Made by a program: the position numbers and the translations under genes. The notes under the pieces were generated by a model. It ran no database searches. It had not been told where the DNA came from and saw only the letters and a list, made by a program, of their open reading frames with translations. A stretch of 64,000 bases of DNA from Osedax fenrisi (Eukaryota; Annelida; Polychaeta; Sabellida; Siboglinidae), in NCBI GenBank assembly GCA_964019155.1, contig OZ025242.1, forward strand, positions 88,859,705 to 88,923,704. The letters are read 5' to 3'. This document shows positions 41,651 to 52,260 of the stretch, in pieces (the first letter of the stretch is position 1; every line of letters begins with the position of its first letter).

Positions 41651-42068
41651 CTTATATACTATAAAAAAATCATCTCCCAACTCTAAACACTAAGCCTTCT
41701 GATTGCATATTATTCTAATTATGATACTAATCTCTCGTAAATATATCTAATATAGACAAATGTTATCACATATTCAACTTAGCATTGTATCTAATCTGAT
41801 AAATATAGGTGATGGTGATAATTCCTTATTATATTAAATATCTCAGAAGGTTATAAAAGTTATTATTAAAATAGATTATGTTAAAATATGTTAACTAAAA
41901 TATTAATTATTATTATTAATTTAATAATAAAATATAGCTAATATGATAGAATTGAAATAAAATAAAATAATGGTGCTGTTATATCAAAGATGAAGATTAA
42001 ATTATAATTAATAAATAAATCGGATAATTAAAACTATTTAGAATAAAATAATAAAAATATCTATATCT

Positions 42069-42475
42069 CATCGATGTAAAGAAAGTGGACGCATGAAATT
42101 AACGCCTACAATGCATGTAAAAGATAGATACGCCATTGGTACTTTATCGATAAATTAACAAAATGGCATCAGCGATATTAGTCGTATTATATATACAACT
42201 TTAAAACAGTAGGTTTTTCGTCAAAATTTATAGACTTCTATATTTATGGATTTAGATTATATATGTCAATAAAATAATATGATATCATCAATTAAAATGC
42301 CAACATTATTAGGAATTTTTATGTTATATTTTATAAATATAACTATTTTTTGTAAAGATTGTACATTAAACTTGAACGTAATTCTCAATATAGATATAAA
42401 TATATAATAATAATTTTAAATTTAGTAGTAGATTTTGACTGCAACGCGTCTATCGCAAACTGCTATACCCTATTC
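42069..42475 (+). mobile_element. MITE copy, right end missing
   Basis: Starts catcgatgtaaagaaagtgg and continues with catgtaaaagatagatacgc, gtaggtttttcgtcaaaa and gattttgactgcaacgcg, in the same orientation as the copy at 13388. The right terminal repeat is absent. Diverged relative to the copy at 51451. Confidence 0.75.
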
Positions 42476-42745
42476 AATTTATTATCCAATTTCTTTATAT
42501 CTATGCTATATATATATATATATGTATGGTTCCAGAAGATAATTCTGCTGTTTAAAATTCATGCCAGAAGTATTGTAATAAGGATATATAACAACCACTA
42601 TCATTGTTTGTAGTTATTATTTCATTTATGTAATTTTACAATATGTTATATATTTTATAAATTCATAATATCATCCCTTCTCATGATAAGAACTAAGTAA
42701 TACACACTGTGTATGTAAGGAACATATATTAACATTGTGACATAG

Positions 42746-42751
<6 letters not shown>

Positions 42752-42779
<28 letters not shown>
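42752..42779. repeat. (AT)n microsatellite
   Basis: Pure AT run. Confidence 0.85.
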
Positions 42780-42783
<4 letters not shown>

Positions 42784-42893
42784 AACCTAGATCTTAGGTA
42801 TTGCTTTACTTTGAAGAGAATGTTAGATAACCTTCTCATTATCTCTGCAGTGTAGACCTGCATACGGTCTCTGTTCTTTAATATAAATCTAAT

Positions 42894-43012
42894 GATGGGT
42901 TAGGGGGTTAGGAAAGGGGTTATGTTAGTTGAATAGGTTAGATGGTTTAGGTATAGTTGTTATATTAGATTAGACAGGTTAGGTTAAGTTAGGTTAGGTG
43001 GGCTAGGTGTAT
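42894..43012. repeat. Degenerate TTAGG-like repeats
   Basis: Repeated but imperfect ggttagg, gttaggttaagttagg and ggttaggtggg words on the + strand, reminiscent of the arthropod telomere unit TTAGG. Too degenerate to be a functional telomere tract. Confidence 0.55.
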
Positions 43013-44157
43013 GCTTGTGGGTAATAATACGCAGGGAAGCTGAAATAGGAAGCTTGAAGTATAGGACAGAGGTGTATGTAGTAGTGTGTATATAGGGATG
43101 GGCATGAATATACAGAGGGGCAGATATATACAGTATGTATGACAGCCTTTCATACATCTACATATATAAATATATGTGTTATGTAATGCCCTACTATAGT
43201 TGTATACTATATTATATAAATACACTACATAACATATATATATATATATATATAAAACCATAGATTTATTTTATACAATTTTAATATAATCAATTGAATT
43301 TAATTCAATTCGGTTATTATGTAATATCGATATATCATCATACATAAATTATTTTAGGATTCACGCTCGGTTGAGTGCATAGCCATGTGTATATTTCTAT
43401 TTTATAATTAAATGTTTTATCATTTGTATAAATTGTTATTTGTTTTGTATTGTATATTTGTTATCATTTGTCTATTTCATCTCATTATTTTCCTATAAAA
43501 GTAACGCAGCTCGGTAAGATCGATACACTTTTGGTTCTGCATCTCACCGGGTTGGTACTATACTATCTATGCTATATTATCATTGTCGTTATTATTATTA
43601 TTATTATGTTATTTATGTTGTTATATTCAACACATCTTTGCTGTAATAAACGGTATCAGAACATTCAACGTTATTACATATATATATATATATATATATT
43701 TGACAACAATTTATTATTTATATTTAAACAATTTTTATTTACAAATTCAAAGTGAATGAATGTTTTACTATGTTTTATTATTATAAGAAATATGAAAATT
43801 CTATAATTGTAATTTAATAAATAGTATTTTTTGGTTTGATAATTGTATTAACTATCGCATAACAAATATAACAATTATATTTATTTGTAAATTATATAAA
43901 CAAAATTAAGTTTAATTTTGTATATAATAGAATGATTTATAATTTAGACAATTATATAGGTTTTTACCATGGCCAAAAACCTATTTTTACTGTACAGATT
44001 ATTACTATAGGCGGTAAAAACCTATGTAATCCTGGTGTAAATGTATACACAATTGAGAAAATACTGTAAAAGTTATACACCACAATATGAGTTATAATAT
44101 ATTAGTAATAAAAACTTGATCTTTAGAGAGATATCCTTGATTAGCAGCTGTCAATCT
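43013..44157. other. AT-rich noncoding stretch
   Basis: No gene is recognised. A short region at 43490-43560 (gtaacgcagctcggtaagat) is GC-richer without a convincing frame. A pair of overlapping small inverted repeats lies at 43955-44027, where ataggtttttacc is matched by two downstream complements. Confidence 0.4.
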
Positions 44158-44258
44158 TCACACTTTCACACCTCTGAGTTTCTCTTCACTTTCATTGGTC
44201 AGTCTCTTAGCGATACTTATCCAGCTTTTATTCTCCAGCAATCTTTTCTCATGGCAAT
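44158..44258 (-). CDS. Lys/Glu-rich candidate terminal exon
   Basis: On the - strand, after a weak acceptor tgaatag, 101 nt read CHEKRLLENKSWISIAKRLT, then NESEEKLRGVKV and TGA. Protein-like composition in AT-rich surroundings. It lies downstream (- strand sense) of the unknown gene's exon 4 at 45481 and could be its last exon, though its phase-1 start does not match that exon's phase-0 end. Unrecognised. Confidence 0.3.
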
Positions 44259-45480
44259 CTATTCATTTAGGTATTAGACACAGGTGTGTTAGCATTCTTT
44301 ATTAGTCAACTATATTACACATGTATTGTAGAAATATATTAATAAGTTACATGTATTTAAATAAAAAAAATATTATAAATATTAAAATATATAATTATTA
44401 ATAGATGACTGATAATTACAGATTAGAAAGAAGTATTAATTTATGTAATGTTAAAGATTAAAGTTTAAAGTTATAAATAAATAGTGTATTGTTTTTTTTT
44501 ATATATTGGTTATAAATAATTAGTTTACATTATATAAACAATATTTTAAAACCATTGTTTATATATAAAAAATATCTTTTATTTGATAGGAATTTATATT
44601 ATAAACAACACATTTTTCTAAAATAACAACTTATGTAGGTGATGTTTTAGACACAAAATCAAAAGTAAATGATATATCCTAAGAAACATCTTTGATATAA
44701 TTTTAATAAAACCGACATTAAAATATGTCTTTATGATGTATCTGCAGTGTAATTTTATTTCTAAATTGATATTATTATAATATATATAACAACTTATATA
44801 GTAATACTTACTAAAAAAACTAGCTTACAATAATGCATTTGTATATATTTTTATTTGTAATATATTATATAACCTAGATACTCAAAATTGAATATTAGTG
44901 ATACATTTGAGATGTAATGTTAATTCATTATTTTATATAAACAACAAACATGTTATAATATATTATTTTATTATTATACTATTTTTATAATCAATATTTA
45001 TAAAATTAGATAATAATAAAAATATACGAGATATTTAAATAATAACTTTTACTATACTCTTTTAAAAAAGTAATATTGTATTAATTATAGTATTAGATTT
45101 TATATTTTTAACATTATAATATATGAAGTCATGTAACTATTACTATATGCATAATAACATAGTTATCTATATTATGACAGCATAGGTTTATAATGTGGAA
45201 ATAAATGATATATCAAAAAGTATAGGACGTCACAAAAAGTATGTTAAGTATATATATGTGATTATCAAACTATCGAGGCACAGGGATTTGATATTACCAT
45301 CGAAGGGCTTTGCTACTATTATATACATAATAATAAATATATCATATACAGATCATCTTAATTCTTAAATCGATAATTTTAAACTCGGTATCGGGTAGAT
45401 GGTAACTTTAGTACGACTTCTAAATGAGTGCTAATGAACTCTGTGTGTGAATAAATACCTTACCAGACGGCAGCACTAAC

Positions 45481-46103
45481 TACATTATGATATCTCAGTA
45501 TCTTCACTTCCACTAAGCGAATGGGTTGCTCAGGGGCTTCAGCTTCAATCTCTTTTCCCTCTTCACGCTAAAGGTCAAAGAGTAACATAGGTAAAGGTCG
45601 CTTAAATGGTGAACACATGATATGAATATAGTGTTTAGTTAATTAATAAATAAGTTGTGGATAGTAATTATTTTTATTTCCCATTCACTATTACATTCAA
45701 TTTATCTCATTACATTCCACAAATTGTGACTTTATCTCCCCTTTGTATTCTCCATTACTTTAAGGAGATATCACACACCTTGTTTTGGTTAAAAAAAATG
45801 TATCTAAAATGTGGTTTATTTCATATTACTACTATGAAATATTTGTATTATCTGTAAACAAATTATTCATGAAAACAGTCTAGAAATAGCATAAAAAGTG
45901 GTTTAAATATTCATTATATATAATATATAATGTATTAATGTATATTCAAATTATGTTTTCTCAAAATAATTAATTCACACTAACATTGCATGTATAAAGG
46001 CTATTTATATAAAAACTAAATATAGTTAAAAATTATAATATAAAATAGTTAACAATTATTATATCTATATATATATATATTATTTTTTTGTATTATACAA
46101 AGA

Positions 46104-46155
<52 letters not shown>

Positions 46156-49100
46156 CATATAGATATCTTTCATAAATATCATTTTCTAATAATAGTAAAA
46201 ATACAATTTATATAGAATAAATGACAATAAATAACTATTTAAAATGGTAATTTATATATATGCACAATAGGCTATATATAATAAATATTATAAATATATG
46301 TCTATTTGGGTATACATACATATATTATAAATACAATACAAAAAAAATAGATGTATTCAATTAATATAATATTGAGCGCCTAGTTTTGTGTAGATCTATC
46401 CAACCCAATTGGGTCGACCCATTATTTGCTATCTCTATACATATAATGGCGGACATCGTATGACATGTCCTTAATCCATACACCATCCCACCCTGCATCA
46501 TGCACCACTCCAAGGTTGATACTAACATCCTTCGCTTCTGTATACTAGGAACAGCTTCAGTGGAAAGTAGCGGAATCTCTCCTGGTAGCAGTCCTGCGAT
46601 ATGTGAGGTGAAAGTGGTGAGGTTAACATTAGCAAACACCCCAAACGTATATAAATTACTATAGGGGTTTTAGAGGTTTTGGTTGGATTCATAATAATAA
46701 AATATAATTATTGAATATTTTAGATATATAAGATTATTTATTGATACTAGATAATTTTGATTAATCAATCATAAATAAATATAATTTTCGCAGAAAATAT
46801 ATGAGTTTATAATATATAAAGTTATATATACTTATATAAATTTTAAATATTAATGAACTTATGATATATTTATAATACACTTTTGGATAAAGATATACGT
46901 AATTGTTATGCATTTTTAAGCTGATATAATTTATTCAATCCCAATTGTGAGATTAATAATATTTTGGAAATTTATATTTATTTTTATTATTATTATCAGA
47001 TTTAGGCAATGCCAGGTTAATTATAGAAGCAGTGTTGCTTATCGAGACAATTACCACTTTATTAACATGATAAGTTTCATTATAGATAAGAATAATAAAT
47101 AAATAATAATGTTATAATAATATGACTTCCTGTTTACATATATATGATAAAAAAAATAAAATGAAACTTATCATGTAACTAAATGTAATCATCATGTAAT
47201 AATATAAATAAATGATAAAATAATAAAATTAAAATCGAAAAAATACATAAAGAATGAAATAAAATAAAATAAAACATAAAGAACCTAAATAGGAGAAAGC
47301 CAATATTTAAATATAAAAGAAATAAGAGAAAAAAGAAACAAATATATTAGATAAATAGGTAAAATGATATAATAAAAATGAAACATAATATACTGAATAA
47401 ACATTTTTAAATAATTTTTGTTTTAATACTGATATGTTATAATTAATAATATTAATTTAAATTTATAATTTAGTAATTTTATATTATGTCAGAAAGTAAT
47501 AAATGTAAAAATAATAAAACTAGTTTTATTTAAGTCGGAAAAAATAAAATTTGAAATTATTTTAATCAATCGGATAAAAGATATAATTTTATTTTTAATT
47601 TATAAATACATTTTTTTTAATACTGATAATTTATAATTAATAATATATGTTTTTGTAATTTTATATTATGTCATAAAGTAATAAAAGTAAAAACAATAAA
47701 ACTAATTTTATTTAAGTCAGAAAAAATAAAATTTGAAATTATTTTAATCAATCTTTAATATAAGAGATAATTTTAATTTTTTTTTGAATTTATTTAAATG
47801 TGAAATTTTTTTTAAAGAATTACATAGTGAATTCCATAAATAGGGACCAATAATTATAAGGCAATGTGAACATATATTTAATTTTGATGAAGGAATATTA
47901 AAGTTATTTATGTCACGAATTGGATAAATATTAGATTTTTTACTAAAATGATTGATTATTATTTCACGGTGAACATTATTATATACTTTAAAAATGAATT
48001 CACAAGTATTATATTTTACTAAGTCATTGAAAGGTTATATATTGTTGAATTTAAATAAATCCTTAGTATGATAAAGATAAGGTTTATTATGTATAATACG
48101 AATAATTCTTTTTTGTAAAATATTGATGCATAATGTGTTAGTCTTATAAGTATTACCCCATAATATTATACAATAATTAATATGTGGTAAAAAAATTTAA
48201 TTATATAAATGCAACAAATTTAGAAATTATATTAGTTATCCAAATTATTTTTTTTAATTTATTTTTTAGATATAATATATGTAGTTTCCAATCTAAATTC
48301 TCATCAATTATTATACCTAAAAATTCTGTAGATTTAACTCTTGTTAAATTTATATTATTTATTGAGATATTAATATGGGATAATTTATTATTGAATAACA
48401 TATAACAGGTTTTATTAATATTTAACGTAAGTCTATTTGAAATAAACCATTTATTTATATTTAATAATTCCTTTTTTATTAGTGTATCTAGAAATACTTG
48501 ATTATAATCATCAAAATACAAAGTGGTATCATCTGCAAACATAGTAAAATTGCATATTGAAGATGAACATATTAAATCATTAATATAAATAAGAAAAAAA
48601 ATAGGACCTAAAATTGTTCCTTGTGGAACACCAATTTTAACTCTAATTTTATCAGATAAGTAGTTTTTAAAGTTAACAGTCTGATATCTATTTGTAAAAT
48701 AACTTTTAATCCATTTTAAGGAAATTCCACGTATACCTATATTTTCTAGTTTACTAAATAAAATGTCATGGTTAACAGTGTCAAATGCCTTTTTAAGATC
48801 AATAAAAATAGCTGCACCTATTTTATTAGTTCTAAAGCTATTACATATTAGAGTTTGAAGATTAAAAATTGCATGAGTAGTATTTAAATTTGTTCTAAAA
48901 CCGAACTGACTATTAGATAAAATATTAAAATGATTTAAAAACGAATAAAAACGAACATAAAATACTTTTTCTAACATTTTTGAGAATTGACTTGTAAGTG
49001 AAATTGGACGGTAATTAGTAAATAATTTTGTATCACCCTTTTTAAATAAAGGTATTATTCTAGAAATTTAAAATAGTATGATGATTAATAAAATGATGCT

Positions 49101-50361
49101 TAATTTAAATTATATTAAAATTAACATCTAATATATAACAGTTAAAAAGTAATATATTATATATATATTTAATAATCGTCTGTTATATAAACATTAGATG
49201 TTATTAATATATCTTTATATTCAAGATTAATAATTATTTATCATTTCAATAAATATAAATCATTGATATCAGATAGTTAAATCTAGATTACTATTCTTTC
49301 GAATACCAAGATATATATTATTAATTAAAAGAAACGGGATTTTATATCAAATACTTCTAGAAATATATTTATTTTATTTAAATATAATATAAATAGTAAT
49401 AGTTCTGAACTAGATCTTTACAGTACTCCAATATTAATACTATATATATACTATCACCTAGTTTATAGATTGCTTTATATGATTTAAAGATATCTGTATA
49501 TACTTAATTGTTATCACCAGAAACTTAATATTCTAGTTTTATAAATGTACACCATGATAGAGATAAACGATTAGAGAATCAATGGGAATTTTAAATGATT
49601 TGATTTTTGTAAATCTAGAAGTTAAGAAATTATAATTATTATATGTGCCTCTGTTGTAGAATAATTGTCAAGAAACAGTATATATTATATATTATATAAT
49701 ATAATATATAATATATAATATATATAATATATAATATATATTTACTGACTCATATTATATATTTCGGATAGTTAAGAATTTAGGTAGTAAAGTATTATTT
49801 AAATATTCTAATTGTCCGTTCTTATGAATTGTAAATACGATTAAGAGTATTGTTTAGTAAGGAATAATAAAGCTCTGTATTATGTGCTTATAACTTTATA
49901 GAAGTTTAATATTAAAGATTATAGCTGAGGAGATGATTATAATCATATAAATACCTATATTGTGTCTATTGAAGTATTCAATGTACACAAATGATCAATC
50001 AATACATTATATACATATAAGTTGTATTATTTGTGATAAATAAAAACTATAAATTATTACCGAAAGTTAAAGTATTGAAGGTATGAAACTATTTTACAAA
50101 TTAATATGTATGATATATATATATATATATATATGAGATACTAACAGGTTGTTTTCTTATTGAAGAAAGGGGCGTGTCGATCATACGGAGCTGTGATTTG
50201 ATGAACGCTATATTGAGTTGTGGCATAAAGTTTGGTAATGATATCATATGTTGGCGGGCTGTGGGGACATCATCATGGGGGAGACAGATATGGGGTAACT
50301 GAATGGTTATGGTATCATAAGTGGTGCTACCGGGGGTAGGCATACGGAGGTGAGGGGAGTT
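45481..50361 (-). CDS. Unknown multi-exon gene, right copy (partial)
   Basis: Candidate - strand exons with consistent phases: exon 1 50361-50146 (72 codons; includes MPTPGSTTYDTITIQLPHIC and NIAFIKSQLRMIDTPLSSIR), donor CCT|GTTAGT; exon 2 46593-46527 (DCYQERFRYFPLKLFLVYRS, EG), donor GAT|GTTAGT; exon 3 possibly 46492-46422 (DGVWIKDMSYDVRHYMY), reading to a stop; exon 4 45567-45481 (REEGKEIEAEAPEQP, IRLVEVKILRYHNV), donor GTA|GTTAGT. The intron between exons 1 and 2 carries the right-only LINE. Exon 3 is the least certain because the gap before it is only 34 bp. Exon 4 is open here but interrupted in both paralogues. No family is recognised; function is unknown. Confidence 0.45.
46108..46152. 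repeat. (AT)n microsatellite
   Basis: Shorter allele of the run at 20990-21094 in the other copy. Confidence 0.95.
47430..47790. repeat. 182-bp tandem repeat in the LINE 3' UTR
   Basis: Two adjacent units share tttatattatgtcaga/ta followed by aagtaataaa and aattattttaatcaatc. Tandem repeats in the 3' UTR are common in LINEs and may be part of the family consensus. Confidence 0.8.
47750..49066 (-). pseudogene. LINE reverse transcriptase gene
   Basis: An intact frame from 49066 to 48201 covers NYRPISL, IFIDLKKAFDTVNHDIL, IGVPQGTILGPIFFLIYIND and catalytic TMFADDTTLYF (FADD in place of YADD). The thumb region ends near KSTEFLGIIIDENLDWK. Beyond 48201 the C-terminal region (NTYKTNTLC, RIIRIIHNKPYLYHTKDLF, WNSLCNSL) continues with several stops to about 47750. 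The apparent Met at 48977 is internal. This family is distinct from the element at 15-18 kb. Would encode target-primed reverse transcription; no endonuclease remains. Confidence 0.88.
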
Positions 50362-51301
50362 CTGTATGAGATATTACGCACGGGTATCTTAATTTCTAGT
50401 ATTTAATTAATAATTTAGTAAATAATAATAATAATTATTCACAAGATATTGTTCTTTTCATTTGTAGTTTATAAATAAATAAATATGAATACAATAGTAT
50501 TGTGTTTGATTCTTTTTAAATGGCTTCATAATAAAATAAATATATTCTATTGTTATTGCCTAGTATTTATATATAATACAAATTATACATACAGAAGATT
50601 CACATTAACTTGACATCGATGGATTGGAATGTTGATATAAACTTAGTGAGATATCATATGATATATTGAGAGGATTTATTTTTGTGTGATAATTTATTAT
50701 ACTACATTATTCAAATTAACAATAGTTGTTTTACTTAAAACATTATAGTTTATCATTAATATTAATTTAACTGCAGTTGTGTATTGTGAAATAATAATTA
50801 TAATAAATAAAAAATTATATATTTAATTTTGTTTACTAAAATATGTATTGATCTTAAGTTGTATTACATTACTATCTTTCATTTTTCTAACAATATTTAC
50901 AACATCATAATTTGTGAAATATACTTGTAGACATTCATAATATTCTTGATATAATTAAACAAAGACTTAATGAATTTACTATAGTCTCATATAATAATTA
51001 TAATATAACAAACAAGTAGTAGAAGTATATTAGCTATGCCTTGATTAATACGTATTAATGCATTCTAAATTATTCACTTTCAAATGTACAAACATATTTG
51101 CATAATAATTTAAACAGAGTTTTGAGTATATTTAACATATTAGTAAATAATGCCAAATATTAATTATAACTACTATACTAGTAATAACTTAAGTATTCTT
51201 TATGTATTATATAAAGTATCCTATTAGTATAATATAGATATTACTATATTACTACGATTATGGGCGGTATATGGAGGGATGGCTTATATGATCAACTATA
51301 G

Positions 51302-51303
<2 letters not shown>

Positions 51304-51345
<42 letters not shown>
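51304..51345. repeat. (AT)n microsatellite
   Basis: Pure AT run. The left copy has a shorter one near 24655. Confidence 0.95.
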
Positions 51346-51450
51346 AATTAAAAAGTAATATATAAAATTATCATAGAATAAATAAATGCCAATGACCTAT
51401 TATATTAAAAGAACACCTACCAGATGGCATTTATGTATATATATATTTAT

Positions 51451-51935
51451 CATCGATATAAAGAAAGTGGATAAGCAATTTAATGTAGTGTATGGCACTA
51501 TCCGCTACGAGCGCTGCAGTCGAAACCCACTATCTGGCCCACTACTTTTTATTTATAATAATATGTATTTATCATATATATATTGATAATCACTACTAAT
51601 TTTAATGTACTATCGACACTAAAAATAAAATTATATATTTAAAATACATAATATCAACATTCCTCGTAATTATGTGTATTTAAATTGAAGATATAATACT
51701 ATTTTATTGATTTTATTGATATTTATAATTTAAATCCATTGATATAGATAGAAGTCACTTTAATCAATTTCGACGAAAAGCCTACATAGCCTATTAGCCA
51801 TATATAATATGACTAATATCCAATCAAAATCACTGATACCATTTTGTTAATTTATCGATAAAAGTGCCATTCACGTATCTATCTTTTACATGCATTGCGT
51901 GCGTCAATTGCTTATCCACTTTCTTTATATCGATG
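51451..51935 (-). mobile_element. Complete MITE with inverted termini, right copy only
   Basis: Termini are catcgatataaagaaagtgg and its complement; the inverted match extends about 30 bp. The element is flanked by the direct repeat atatttat (51443-51450 and 51936-51943). The left duplication copy (24775-24790) has a single atatttat and no element, which proves the insertion. 485 bp with no transposase. The 8-bp duplication and CA-starting termini suggest hAT relatives. Related truncated copies are at 13388 and 42069. Confidence 0.93.
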
Positions 51936-51981
51936 ATATTTATAGATGTCCATTTATGTTATGCCTATATATAAGTATAAT

Positions 51982-52260
51982 ACGATCCTCGGACATCTAT
52001 AAATATACATATAATAGTATATAAGAGTAATATTACGATCCGCAGACATCTATAAATATACATAGAATAGTATATAAGAGTAACATTACGATCCGCGGAC
52101 ATCTATAAATATATAGACACATAATGTATATAAGTATAATACTATCAGCGGAAATCTATAAATATACATAGAATAGTATATAAGAGTAACATTACGATCA
52201 GCGTTCATCTAATAGATGATCTATCAATCGACGGATATCGGCGGACATAAATGTCCGCCG
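51982..52260. repeat. 53-bp minisatellite, 5 units (right copy)
   Basis: Unit starts at 51982, 52035, 52088, 52141 and 52194, with the core cggacatctataaatataca and then agtatataagagtaacatta. It ends in an inverted pair around cggcggacataaatgtccgc near 52240. The left copy has two units. Confidence 0.85.

Larger units (their letters stand above)
46984..49066 (-). mobile_element. 5'-truncated LINE (Jockey/CR1-type RT) present only in the right copy
   Basis: The left copy (about 21968) lacks this 2.08-kb block, which gives the empty site. On the - strand it starts inside RT with IIPLFKKGDTKLFTNYRPIS and ends with a long AT-rich 3' UTR finishing in TGATAATAATAATAA. A short repeated atttatt at the two edges is a possible but ambiguous target duplication. 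Within the 3' UTR a 182-bp unit is tandemly repeated (anchors at 47486 and 47668). Confidence 0.9.
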
